From positions 62,001 through 126,000 of the forward strand of contig JAHZBE010000002.1 of the NCBI GenBank assembly GCA_019423565.1: a stretch of DNA of 64,000 bases, written 5' to 3'. Origin of the DNA: a bacterium. Lineage in GTDB: Bacteria; Bacillota_I; Bacilli_A; RF39; UBA660. The position numbers were made by a program, and so were the translations under genes. Under the pieces are notes generated by a model. It was given only the letters and a program-made list of their open reading frames with translations. It had not been told where the DNA came from and did no database searches. Within the stretch, counting starts at the first letter, position 1. The number at the start of each line of letters is the position of its first letter. Below are positions 9,811 through 18,006 of the stretch, piece by piece.

Positions 9811-9945
9811 TTAGCTTGTAGATTCTTTTTCCTGTAAAATAATAATTCTTAATAATTTCTCATTAAAAATTTTTATCAATTCTTCTTTTGTATCATTATT
9901 AGTTTTTATAATTGACTTAACATTATATTTAATTTCTTCTTTCAA
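9811..9945 (-). CDS. small hypothetical protein upstream of the recombinase (TTG start)
   Basis: A 44-residue frame too short for most gene finders. It starts with TTG at 9945, five bases after AGGTGA (9951-9956), and overlaps nothing. The product is a charged helix-prone peptide (KEEIKYNV ... EELIKIFNEKLL). It sits between the 82-residue gene and the recombinase with the spacing of an operon member. Small proteins in this position are common next to recombinases of Bacillota elements and might act in excision control, but that is a guess. Confidence 0.5.
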   Translation of the reverse strand: MKEEIKYNVKSIIKTNNDTKEELIKIFNEKLLRIIILQEKESTS

Positions 9946-9957
9946 AACAATCACCTT

Positions 9958-10206
9958 TTAAAATATATGCTTATAATCCTTAAATATTTTTTTCTCATCA
10001 TAATTAGACATATTATTTATTAATTCAATTCCGTATTTAAAGGTCGGTTTTTTATCAAATGTCTTTTTTAAGTCAATATTATTATCTACACTATCATTTA
10101 AAACTTTTGCTACTTTAATCAAAGCAAGTTTCATACTCTTTTCACTTACCATCATTTCTGTTTCATAAATCATTTTTATTTTTACATTATATGTTTTTGT
10201 TCTCAT
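9958..10206 (-). CDS. hypothetical protein, 82 residues
   Basis: I do not recognise this protein. It is small and basic, with beta-strand-like TYNVKIKMIYETEMMV at the start, one helix and a Lys/Asp-rich tail. The ribosome binding site AAGGAGAA sits just upstream of the ATG. It lies 3 bases past the MazF-like toxin gene and is very likely cotranscribed, which leaves open whether it is the toxin's partner, although antitoxins usually precede MazF and carry a DNA-binding N-terminus. Confidence 0.6.
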   Translation of the reverse strand: MRTKTYNVKIKMIYETEMMVSEKSMKLALIKVAKVLNDSVDNNIDLKKTFDKKPTFKYGIELINNMSNYDEKKIFKDYKHIF

Positions 10207-10209
10207 ATA

Positions 10210-10569
10210 TTAATTCTCCTTATCATTTATTCCAAAAGTATTTAAAAGTGCTTTGTTTACTGCCATCTGTTCCTTATAACTAATACTTGCAAGATATTGT
10301 TCTAACCTTTCTTTACTAATCGATCTGATATGCTCTATTAATACTACTGAATCATATTTTAAATATCTTCTAGATTTAATAGAAACATGACTACACATAT
10401 AAAACTTTTTATTAATAAGTTTTGTTATCGGTGCAACTATAACTGTTGGACAATTTCTTGTACCCTTATTACTTTGAATAATCAAAACAGGTCTTCTACC
10501 ACCTTGTTCATTACCAATAATCGGATCAAGGGTTGCATAATATATTTCTCCTCTTAACACTTGTTTCAT
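10210..10569 (-). CDS. MazF/PemK-family endoribonuclease toxin
   Basis: A 119-residue PemK/MazF fold protein. The motif RGEIYYATLDPIIGNEQGG is the family's opening strand-loop with the conserved GxE.GG turn. RRPVLIIQ (catalytic Arg region), APITK and the VLIEHIRSIS strand follow in the usual order. Known members cleave mRNA at short sequences. I chose ATG 10569 because GGAGGT precedes it and the upstream extension crosses a terminator. No MazE-like antitoxin is visible upstream; the preceding gene is a larger ArpU-like regulator with its own terminator. The toxin may be held in check by the 82-residue neighbour, act alone, or rely on a distant antitoxin. Confidence 0.85.
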   Translation of the reverse strand: MKQVLRGEIYYATLDPIIGNEQGGRRPVLIIQSNKGTRNCPTVIVAPITKLINKKFYMCSHVSIKSRRYLKYDSVVLIEHIRSISKERLEQYLASISYKEQMAVNKALLNTFGINDKEN

Positions 10570-10589
10570 TAAATACCTCCATTTTAGGC

Positions 10590-10614
10590 AAAATAAAAAG
10601 ACCTTTAAGGTCTT
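10590..10614 (-). terminator. terminator after the ArpU/sigma-like gene
   Basis: AAGACC/GGTCTT stem with a 5-base loop followed by TTTTATTTT on the minus strand, between the regulator and the toxin gene. Confidence 0.75.
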
Positions 10615-10636
10615 ACTAAAAAATATCTTTGCTATT

Positions 10637-11173
10637 TTATTTACAAATAATGTAGTCGCTATAATCAAAATTTAAAGGTAAAGATTCATCATAATCAAAA
10701 TTCTCATTTGCCATTACCTCCATGTGAAATGTTAATACTATTCTTATAATACAACTATTAACAAATGGTATAACACCACATCTAGATCTTTGCATAACTT
10801 TAGACAGTTGATATTCTGTTTTCTCATTTATAAACTTTTCAGTAAAGCATTTCTTTTCATCTGCATTCATAATCTTCATCATAGCAGTTATTTTTTCATT
10901 CATAAAACGATATTCAGCCACTTCATCTATTTTCCTATCAATACTATCCATTTGATGATTCTCTCTAGGTAAAGAGCATGAATATATAGGTTCATATCTT
11001 GAAGTTATTCTTATTGTAGGTTCATTAGGATATTTATTCTTTAACCTCACAAAATGGTGCATTATCTTTAATGCAATTTGAGTACACATTTCTAAATTAT
11101 ACTCACTTATAAATACTTTACTTAAAATATCATTATCTAGATATTCATAATTTTTGTTATCTTCATCATTCAT
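10637..11173 (-). CDS. ArpU/sigma-region-4-like regulator
   Basis: The 178-residue protein resembles the ArpU/DUF1492 group of phage and element regulators. These are sigma-70 region-4-like and end in a helix-turn-helix. The central stretch (about 90-160) reads DEVAEYRFMNEKITAMMKIM, then a helix with EKKCFTEKFI, followed by YQLSKVMQRSRCGVIPFVNSCIIRI, which fits a helix-turn-helix plus terminal helix. The family assignment rests on pattern only, so confidence is moderate. The likely role is late transcription control within the element. No strong ribosome binding site is visible before the ATG. A long inverted repeat upstream ends the preceding gene's transcript. Confidence 0.5.
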   Translation of the reverse strand: MNDEDNKNYEYLDNDILSKVFISEYNLEMCTQIALKIMHHFVRLKNKYPNEPTIRITSRYEPIYSCSLPRENHQMDSIDRKIDEVAEYRFMNEKITAMMKIMNADEKKCFTEKFINEKTEYQLSKVMQRSRCGVIPFVNSCIIRIVLTFHMEVMANENFDYDESLPLNFDYSDYIICK

Positions 11174-11201
11174 TTTGATCTTATCCCACTATAGCAAAGA
11201 A

Positions 11202-11251
11202 AAAGGAAAATCATTTTTTAGGACAAGAAACCCCATTTTTGATTTTCCTTT
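11202..11251 (-). terminator. 12-bp inverted repeat, probable terminator after the PHP gene
   Basis: AAAGGAAAATCA (11202-11213) pairs with TGATTTTCCTTT (11240-11251). A T-rich tract follows on the minus strand. The loop of about 26 bases has further partial pairing. It overlaps the PHP stop codon. Confidence 0.55.
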
Positions 11252-11807
11252 AAAAATTAATTGAAAATATACTATATGGAGCACATACACATTTTCTAAA
11301 AAATCCTTTACCATTTAAAGAATATGAAGTACCTAATTTTTTCTTTAATTCTTCTTTATCATTAAGTAATAAGATGTCATCATATAATTTTGATTCAAAT
11401 TTTGGAATTTCCAAATTTTCTCTATATTTATCAGGATATTTTATATTTAATTCATCAAATATTTCTAAAACGTTTCTTACAGATTCTATTGCTATCTTTT
11501 TCCAATCTACACTTTCTTTTTTATTTATGAAAAATTCATTAACAGCTTCTATATTATTAAAATCATAAGCAAGTAACTCTATTTTTTGACCATAAAAAGA
11601 TGTAGTTATTTCCATACCTACTTTTATGTCACCACTAAAATTATTTCTAACATTTTCATCCATTAATTCTATATGTGCACTGCAGTTATCATGATCCGTA
11701 ATGGAGATAATTGATAAACCTTTTTCTTCTGCCATTCTTAATAAAGTACTTACATCATATACTCCATCAGAATATAACGAATGCATATGTAAATCTATTT
11801 TTTTCAT
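11250..11807 (-). CDS. PHP-domain protein, C-terminally truncated
   Basis: The first 60 residues are a clear PHP (polymerase and histidinol phosphatase) domain: DLHMHSLYSDG with the metal-binding His pair, then the strand SIISITDHDNCSAH. Family members of the TrpH/YciV type hydrolyse phosphate esters or 3'-5' oligonucleotides and are near 280 residues. This one has 185 and stops at a terminator right after NGKGFFRKCVC, before the expected C-terminal metal ligands (the HP and DxH motifs). It is therefore probably inactive or altered. The ribosome binding site AGAAGGGA supports the start. It follows ABC pair II within the element. Confidence 0.7.
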   Translation of the reverse strand: MKKIDLHMHSLYSDGVYDVSTLLRMAEEKGLSIISITDHDNCSAHIELMDENVRNNFSGDIKVGMEITTSFYGQKIELLAYDFNNIEAVNEFFINKKESVDWKKIAIESVRNVLEIFDELNIKYPDKYRENLEIPKFESKLYDDILLLNDKEELKKKLGTSYSLNGKGFFRKCVCAPYSIFSINF

Positions 11808-12000
11808 ATATATCCCTTCTTTAAATCATATATTCTATCACAAAGATTAAAAAAAGCAAAATTATTTTTTTGCTCTTCAATTTTATATTTTCTATTTAAA
11901 TATAAAAAATATCTTTTTCTAGTTTTAACCTTAAGATTTTGATTTTTAACTTTGATTGATTATACACATATTATTTTTTAATATATAAGTCTCTATTTTA

Positions 12001-13704
12001 CTATTTTTGCAATAATTTGTAATATTTATTATTTTTAATAAGTTCCTTATGTTTACCATTTCCGACAATTTTACCATGATCAATAACCAGTATATTATCT
12101 GCCATTTTCATTAATTTAGGTTTATGTGTAATCATAATAACTGTATGATCTTTCTTTAGATTTTTTAACACATTCATAACATGCTTTGCAGTATTAGGAT
12201 CTAAAGAAGCAGTTACTTCATCAAATAATAATATTTCAGATTTTGACAATAAAGTTCTTGCTAATGCTATAAGTTGCTTTTGTCCACCTGATATATCTAC
12301 TGCATCTTCTTTTAAAATAGTATTATATCCTTTAGGTAAAGACATTATGAAATTATGTATTCCTACTCTTTTACATGCTTCTACTTGATGTTCATGATTA
12401 GAATCAATTAAACTTAAATTTTCCTTTATACTCATATTAAATATAAATGGTTTTTGAGTTGTTATTGAAACATTAGAAGAATAAATCTTATTTGAATATT
12501 CATATATATTAATTCCATCTATATAAATATTTCCTTTATCTAATTTATATAATCTAAGTAATAATCTAAATATTGTTGATTTACCTGATCCGGATTTTCC
12601 AACTATTGCAGTTAAGGAATTTGCATGTATATCAAAACTAATATTATTTAATATTAATTTATTTTCGTATGTAAATGATACATTTTCAAAACTAACATTA
12701 CCAAATATATCATCTGTTATATTATTTCCAAATGATAACATATTCTTATTATTGTAATACATTACATTATACAATCTATCAATACGAACGCTACTAGCTG
12801 ACATTTTGTTTATTCTTTTAAAAAATTCTGTATTTTCTGTTTCAATTCTATCAATATAACCAACAACCAAAATAAGCATTCCAACATTCATATTTCCTTT
12901 TAATATTTCAAAAATTACAATAACATATGAAGTAATTTTTGCAACTATAATAAGAATTGGCAAGATGCATTCGTTTATATCCCAATATTTTCTTTTTAAA
13001 AAATATTGTTTTCTCCACTCTTTTTTATATAAATTTAAATAATCATTAAGTTTGTCTGACATACTAAAAGATTTAATTTCTTTATTACCATCTAATATTT
13101 GTGTAAACATTTCAACTATTTTATCTTGCTGTTTTCTTTGACCATTTAAGTAATAATCTCTCTTCTTTTGACCCTTATCTAATAAGTACAAATATAGAAT
13201 ATTAAAAAGTAGTACAATAATTCCAATATAAATATTGTAATTTAGTAAAATAATTAAAGAAATTATAAGACTTATAAAATGTGTTACTGCATCGACCATT
13301 CTATCATCAAACATACAAACTTCAAAAGTATCATTCGCAACCGTATTAATCAAATATGATTTTGAAACTTTCTTTGTAAAATTCTCATCATATTTAACAA
13401 CACTTTCAATAACATTTTCTTGTAATTTTGTATACACATAATTTGAATTATTTCTGTATGCAACATAGTTCCAATGATATACAATATTATAAATTAAATA
13501 ATTTATCGATAAATAAAATACATTTAAAAAAGCATTATTAAAATCTTGAATTGTAGCATACTCTACAATCTTTGAAGCAAATATTGGTATACCTAAAACC
13601 GTTGTGCTTCTTAAAAAGGCTGAGAAAAAAAGTGCAAATAATAGTTTTTTATCATTAGCATGTAACTTTAAATATTTTTTATAAATTTTAAAATATCTAA
13701 TCAT
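12001..13704 (-). CDS. ABC exporter half-transporter, pair II second subunit
   Basis: A 567-residue B-type ABC exporter: membrane domain about 1-310, then an ATPase with Walker A GKSGSGKS, Q-loop TTQKPF, canonical signature ISGGQ, Walker B ILLFDE and switch ITHKP. All catalytic residues are intact. Its ATPase domain is very close to that of the preceding gene, including shared stretches such as RTLLSKSEILLFDE. The two are therefore tandem duplicates and not the asymmetric type of pairs I and III. The start codon overlaps the end of the upstream gene by 8 bases (ATGATTAG), which implies translational coupling. It is cargo of the serine-recombinase element; the substrate is unknown. Confidence 0.85.
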   Translation of the reverse strand: MIRYFKIYKKYLKLHANDKKLLFALFFSAFLRSTTVLGIPIFASKIVEYATIQDFNNAFLNVFYLSINYLIYNIVYHWNYVAYRNNSNYVYTKLQENVIESVVKYDENFTKKVSKSYLINTVANDTFEVCMFDDRMVDAVTHFISLIISLIILLNYNIYIGIIVLLFNILYLYLLDKGQKKRDYYLNGQRKQQDKIVEMFTQILDGNKEIKSFSMSDKLNDYLNLYKKEWRKQYFLKRKYWDINECILPILIIVAKITSYVIVIFEILKGNMNVGMLILVVGYIDRIETENTEFFKRINKMSASSVRIDRLYNVMYYNNKNMLSFGNNITDDIFGNVSFENVSFTYENKLILNNISFDIHANSLTAIVGKSGSGKSTIFRLLLRLYKLDKGNIYIDGINIYEYSNKIYSSNVSITTQKPFIFNMSIKENLSLIDSNHEHQVEACKRVGIHNFIMSLPKGYNTILKEDAVDISGGQKQLIALARTLLSKSEILLFDEVTASLDPNTAKHVMNVLKNLKKDHTVIMITHKPKLMKMADNILVIDHGKIVGNGKHKELIKNNKYYKLLQK

Positions 13705-15442
13705 TATTAAACACTCCTAACTTACTTGCACTTTTTCTAGTTTGCAAAGCCCTATAATACTCATTACTTTCTAATAATTGTTTATGTGTACCATCTCCAA
13801 CTATTTTTCCTTCATTTAAAACTATAATTCTATCTGCTTTTTTCATTAATTCTGGTTTATGAGTAATCATAATTATTGTATGATCTTTTTTTAAATCTTT
13901 TAAAATAGTATCTATATTAGATGAAGTATCTGGATCTAAAGATGCTGTAATTTCATCAAATAATAATATTTCAGATTTTGATAATAATGTTCTTGCTAAA
14001 CTTATAAGTTGTTTCTGACCACCAGATATATTAGTCGCATTTTCTCGTAATATTGTGTTATACCCTTTTGATAATGAAACTATAAAATCATGTATTCCAA
14101 CTCTTTTACAAGCCTCTATTTGATTATTTATATTTGTATCAACAAAATCTAAGTTTTTTCTTATACTCATATTAAATATAAATGGTTTTTGGTTTACAAC
14201 ACTTACGTTTGATTTATATATATCTTTTGAGTAGTCATATATATTAACACCATCAATTAGAATTTCTCCAGAACTAGGTTTATATAATCTAAGTAAAAGA
14301 TTAATTATTGATGTTTTACCAGTACCACTTTGTCCTACAATTGCAGTTAAAGAATTAGAATTTATTTTAAAACTTATACCTTTTATAATTTCTTTCTTGT
14401 TATATCCAAATCTTACATTATTAAATTCTATAATTCCATCTATATTATCATTGTATATATTTCCATAACTTATCAAATTATTTGATTTATAATTTAAAAT
14501 ACTATTTACCCTATCCACACATATACTTACTTCTCTTATAGTTGATGTTGAATCAATTAATTGATCTAAATAAGAAGTAATTGTTTCAAAATAGCCAACA
14601 ATTAAAACTAAAACATCAACTGTTATTTTTTGTTTTGTCATTAAAAATAATAATATTAAATACAAAGATATTTTGAAAAAATAAGTTATAAATCTAACAT
14701 CATTATCTCTTATAGTTAAATAATTTCTTTTTTTAATATAACTATCACTATATTTATTTTTTATTTCATTAAGTTTCAACTTTAATTTTGGTAACATATT
14801 AAATGTTTTAATTTCTTGTAATCCTGATAAAATTTGTGAAAATAAACTACTATATCTATCAATCGCATGTTTTTGTTTTCTTAAATAAATTGATGATTTT
14901 CTATCAACATAATTTTTAATTTCTATATGTAAAATGGAGTAGATTAAAAATATTACAAAAACCAATTTATCATATCTAGCAACTATTATACATACAATAA
15001 TTACTTGTATAATAGTTGTAAATAATTCAGAAATTTGATTACACATATCTCCTATATCTATTACATCTGAATTTATTGAATTTAATAGTTTACCTTTACC
15101 TATATTTTTAGTAAAATTATCATCTACTTGTACTAATTTATTTAATAATTTCGTTTGTAAATTGTTATAACAATAATTCATATTTTTACCATATACTTTT
15201 AAATTAATAAAATAAAATAATTTATAAAAGATGTATGAAATTGTTAATAACCCCAAATTTATAAAAGTCATTTTAGAATCACTTAATGTTGCATATTTTA
15301 TAATTTTTGATGCAAACAAAGTATTTAAAATCAAAAATCCTTTATAACAAAAAGCAGTAAATATCATTTCAAATAAATATCTTGCTTTAGTTTGTGAAAG
15401 TTTTAAATATTCTTTTATAAATTTAATATATTCCTTTATCAT
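13697..15442 (-). CDS. ABC exporter half-transporter, pair II first subunit
   Basis: A 581-residue B-type exporter half. The membrane domain has six hydrophobic segments. The ATPase carries Walker A GQSGTGKT, Q-loop VNQKPF, signature ISGGQ, Walker B ILLFDE and switch ITHKP, all canonical. Most residues of the ATPase domain are shared with the following gene, pointing to a local duplication, while the membrane domains have diverged more, which could separate substrate specificities or make a heterodimer. A short tail of about 15 residues (RKSASKLGVF) extends past the partner's end. No dedicated substrate gene such as a bacteriocin precursor is visible nearby. Confidence 0.85.
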   Translation of the reverse strand: MIKEYIKFIKEYLKLSQTKARYLFEMIFTAFCYKGFLILNTLFASKIIKYATLSDSKMTFINLGLLTISYIFYKLFYFINLKVYGKNMNYCYNNLQTKLLNKLVQVDDNFTKNIGKGKLLNSINSDVIDIGDMCNQISELFTTIIQVIIVCIIVARYDKLVFVIFLIYSILHIEIKNYVDRKSSIYLRKQKHAIDRYSSLFSQILSGLQEIKTFNMLPKLKLKLNEIKNKYSDSYIKKRNYLTIRDNDVRFITYFFKISLYLILLFLMTKQKITVDVLVLIVGYFETITSYLDQLIDSTSTIREVSICVDRVNSILNYKSNNLISYGNIYNDNIDGIIEFNNVRFGYNKKEIIKGISFKINSNSLTAIVGQSGTGKTSIINLLLRLYKPSSGEILIDGVNIYDYSKDIYKSNVSVVNQKPFIFNMSIRKNLDFVDTNINNQIEACKRVGIHDFIVSLSKGYNTILRENATNISGGQKQLISLARTLLSKSEILLFDEITASLDPDTSSNIDTILKDLKKDHTIIMITHKPELMKKADRIIVLNEGKIVGDGTHKQLLESNEYYRALQTRKSASKLGVFNND

Positions 15443-15530
15443 TTACTTAACCCCTATACATATAATTACTACATTTGATTTTTATAATTACATTCTTTCG
15501 TTATTATTAATATTAATTATAACATAAAAT

Positions 15531-15568
15531 AATAAAAGAAAAAACCTAACTTAGTTTTTTCTTTTATT
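15531..15568. terminator. bidirectional hairpin terminator before ABC pair II
   Basis: AATAAAAGAAAAAAC pairs perfectly with its complement at 15554-15568, with a short inner stem CTAA/TTAG. It lies between the secreted-protein gene and ABC pair II and has A/T runs on both sides. Confidence 0.7.
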
Positions 15569-15599
15569 CACCTATAGAAAATAAATCTATTTTAAAGAT

Positions 15600-15985
15600 T
15601 TATTTTTCATAATATATATCTATATCAACAGTACCATCAATTCCATCTACTTTACCGATTTCTGTTAATTGCCAGAATTTATAATTACCTTCATAACTTG
15701 TTTTATCTTCTACTTTTGAGGTTTCTGTTGAATTTGTTTTATTACTTGATGATCTTTCTTTGCTTTTTTCAGTTTCACTTGAACTATTTGTAGGTTCTTT
15801 TTCTTGTTCTTTGGATAAATCTGACTTTTCTTCCATTTTTTCATCATTCTTTGTTTTTTCAACAGATTTGTTAACTTCTTCATTCTCCTCAAATGTAGGT
15901 AATTCACTTGTAAAAGCATTTCCAATACCGATAATTGCACATAAAACTGTTACTGCAATAAAAATTTTATAATTTTTTTCATCAT
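15600..15985 (-). pseudogene. small secreted/membrane-anchored protein, start frameshifted in an A run
   Basis: The long frame encodes a hydrophobic segment (IFIAVTVLCAIIGIGNAF), an acidic Ser/Lys/Glu low-complexity region and a C-terminal FWQLTEIGKVDG...YYEK segment, so it is probably an exported or anchored protein. An optimal start, AAAGGA then ATGATG (15980-15985), leads into a run of seven A (15973-15979). Reading through it gives a stop after 11 codons. With eight A the start joins the long frame exactly. Options are a real 1-base deletion, phase variation, RNA polymerase slippage on the A run, or sequence error. A longer in-frame ATG upstream lacks a ribosome binding site. Confidence 0.5.
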
Positions 15986-16161
15986 ACAAAGTTCCTTTCT
16001 TGCCTACACTATACCACATTTTTAATAACAATTAAAAGTGTGCAATAATTTTATTTCTAGATTATTTATTTATACTACTATTAATTCTTTCAGTTAGTTA
16101 ATAATAGTTAGTATATTTAGGGGAGGTTGTAGGAAGGGATTTTATAGAATAAATACTCCCA

Positions 16162-17097
16162 TTATCTTTCCATTTGTTTTTTGCGTTGATGATTGTTATA
16201 AAATTCAACTGCTTTGACTACATAATCTTCTCGACCTTTATCATCTAAATTTCGTGGGAGTAAATTTCGTAATCTATCTGCATTAAATTTATACTTTTCT
16301 TTTTGATTAGGTTTCTCTTGTTCCATCAAACTATCCATTGTATCTTGATTAAGTTCTTTTTTTCTACTTAATTCTTTCAATTGGATTGCTTGAGATAGGG
16401 ATGGTGTACAATCAGAATATTCCATACAATCTAAAAGCATATTTTGTTCATCTTTTGTTAAATAAGATATTTCAACAGCAGGTCTAAAAGCAATTCGTTC
16501 ACTATCTACCATATCTAATATTTTAGGTATTAGTTCGGTTAGTCTTATATATCTAAAAACTGTTGCTCTACTATCATCAAATTCTTTTCCAAGTTTTTCT
16601 GCACTATCTAACTTTGTATCCATTGGCGACAAAGTTAAATCATTTCTTTTTCCTTGGCTATTTAATGCTTCAAGTTTAAGTTTATATGCAAATGCCTTCT
16701 CACTTGGTAGAATATGTTCCCTTTGCATATTACTATCAACCATAATTATAGTTGCTTCATCATCTGTAAGTTCTCTAATAATACAAGGTATTGAATCTTT
16801 ATTTGCTAGTTCACTTGCTTTCTTTCTTCTATGTCCTGAAATCATTTCATACTTACCATCTTGTTTTGGTCTAACTAAAACTGGAACTAATACTCCATAT
16901 TCTTCAATACTCTTTGACATTTCTCTCATTTCATCATCTACTATAACTTTAAACGGATGATTAGGAAAATCTGCTATATCACTTATTTTTAAATTTTCAA
17001 CATGCTTTTTACTCCTTAAATCTCTTTCTTCTTGCATAGTAAAAAACTCATCTCTCGTAATCTTTGGTAGTTGCATTTTTTTCTTTTGTTCTTCCAT
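16162..17097 (-). CDS. parB: ParB-like DNA-binding protein
   Basis: A ParB/Spo0J-type protein of about 311 residues. The N-terminal ParB domain shows the CTP/phosphate-binding SGHRRKKASELA box, followed by DEATIIMVDSNMQREH. A helix-turn-helix region follows (LGKEFDDSRATVFRYIRLTELIP), with a Lys/Glu-rich C-terminal end. The start at 17097 is chosen because AAGTGGA lies close upstream and the ATG six codons earlier has no site; the gene overlaps parA by about 50 bases. With ParA it should form a partition-like system, unusual for an integrated element unless it has a circular phase. No parS site was identified. Confidence 0.85.
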   Translation of the reverse strand: MEEQKKKMQLPKITRDEFFTMQEERDLRSKKHVENLKISDIADFPNHPFKVIVDDEMREMSKSIEEYGVLVPVLVRPKQDGKYEMISGHRRKKASELANKDSIPCIIRELTDDEATIIMVDSNMQREHILPSEKAFAYKLKLEALNSQGKRNDLTLSPMDTKLDSAEKLGKEFDDSRATVFRYIRLTELIPKILDMVDSERIAFRPAVEISYLTKDEQNMLLDCMEYSDCTPSLSQAIQLKELSRKKELNQDTMDSLMEQEKPNQKEKYKFNADRLRNLLPRNLDDKGREDYVVKAVEFYNNHQRKKQMER

Positions 17098-17878
17098 TTT
17101 CCACTTCTCTTGCAAATGATGAATATGCTTCGGCTACTTTAATATTTTTATCATAACTAAAAATACTCTTACCTTGCGAAGTTGATTCTGCCGTTTTAAC
17201 TGCTATTGGTATTTGTGTATCAAATATCTTAACAATACTCCCATAACTTTCTTTTATTTCTTGTTTAACTTCTCTTGATAGATTAGTCCTATTATCAACT
17301 AATGTTATCAGTACTCCACCTATCTCTAATTTATGATTTAAATGCTTTTTAACATTAGATATGGTACTTAATAAGTGTCCCATATTCTTTGCTGCTAAAT
17401 ATTGTGCTTGAACAGGAATAATAACTTTATCTGCACTTGTTAATGCATTAACTGTTATCATTCCAAGTGATGGCTGACAATCAAGAATTATATAATCATA
17501 ATCTTTCTTTAAATTGTTTATACAACTTTTCATTATTTGTTCTCTGTTCATCGCATTTACCAATTTCATTTCCATTGTTGAAAAATCTAAATTAGATGGT
17601 ATTAAGTCAACATTCTCTTTATGGTGTAATATAGCATCTTTGCTATTTATTGAAATGTCATTTATTTCATGTTCCATTAAATCTGACATTGTTAATGAAA
17701 ATTCATCTTGTTGATACCAACCCATGCATGTCGTTAAGTCTGCTTGTGGGTCAACATCTATTAACAAAACCTTTTTACCCATTTTAGATAGTGCTACACC
17801 TAAACTAAAAGTTGTGGTTGTTTTACCAACTCCACCCTTTTGATTTGCAACTGCTATTACTGTGTAATCATTCATCAT
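17048..17878 (-). CDS. parA: ParA/Soj-type partition ATPase
   Basis: A 276-residue deviant Walker ATPase with KGGVGKTT (deviant Walker A), the PQADLTTCMG box, the YDYIILDCQPSLG Walker B and a C-terminal VAEAYSS region. ParA proteins dimerise on nucleoid DNA and move ParB-bound replicons. The start ATG 17878 has GGAGG five bases upstream; the longer frame begins inside untranslated leader. It is the first gene of the element on the minus strand, 115 bases from the right att site, and overlaps parB. On an integrative element it may stabilise the excised circle. Confidence 0.92.
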   Translation of the reverse strand: MMNDYTVIAVANQKGGVGKTTTTFSLGVALSKMGKKVLLIDVDPQADLTTCMGWYQQDEFSLTMSDLMEHEINDISINSKDAILHHKENVDLIPSNLDFSTMEMKLVNAMNREQIMKSCINNLKKDYDYIILDCQPSLGMITVNALTSADKVIIPVQAQYLAAKNMGHLLSTISNVKKHLNHKLEIGGVLITLVDNRTNLSREVKQEIKESYGSIVKIFDTQIPIAVKTAESTSQGKSIFSYDKNIKVAEAYSSFAREVENGRTKEKNATTKDYER

Positions 17879-17929
17879 TTTTTCCTCCTTTCTAATCTGC
17901 CATGCTATCTCTACATGACAAAGTAAACA

Positions 17930-17960
17930 CAAAAAAAAGAACTTTTTCTTTAAAAGTCCT
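17930..17960 (-). terminator. terminator at the upstream edge of the element
   Basis: AGGACTTTT pairs with AAAAGTTCT (one G-U pair), followed by eight T on the minus strand. It lies between the right att site and parA. It would stop transcripts coming from the amidase promoter and so insulates the element. Confidence 0.7.
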
Positions 17961-17983
17961 TATTTTATATACCTTGTTATCAG

Positions 17984-18006
17984 GTATCATTGGTGTCCTG
18001 CATCTA
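17984..18006 (-). other. attachment site at the right end of the 10-kb element
   Basis: On the minus strand GATGCAGGA-CA-CCAATGAT joins amidase codons to element DNA at the shared CA (17994-17995). Together with the left junction it defines the core dinucleotide. GGTA...TACC symmetry around the reconstructed element site fits an attP. Confidence 0.75.

Larger units (their letters stand above)
8065..17994 (-). mobile_element. 9.93-kb integrated element with large serine recombinase, inserted in an amidase gene
   Basis: The element is bounded by the two att junctions at 8064-8065 and 17994-17995. All its genes read on the minus strand: parA, parB, a secreted protein (frameshifted), ABC pair II, a truncated PHP protein, an ArpU/sigma-like regulator, a MazF-like toxin, two small proteins and, last, the recombinase whose end lies 25 bases from the junction. 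No relaxase, coupling protein or replication initiator is visible, so it looks like a non-conjugative integrative element or a reduced one. A terminator at its upstream end shields it from amidase transcription. The boundaries come from sequence alone and were not compared with an empty site. Confidence 0.85.
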
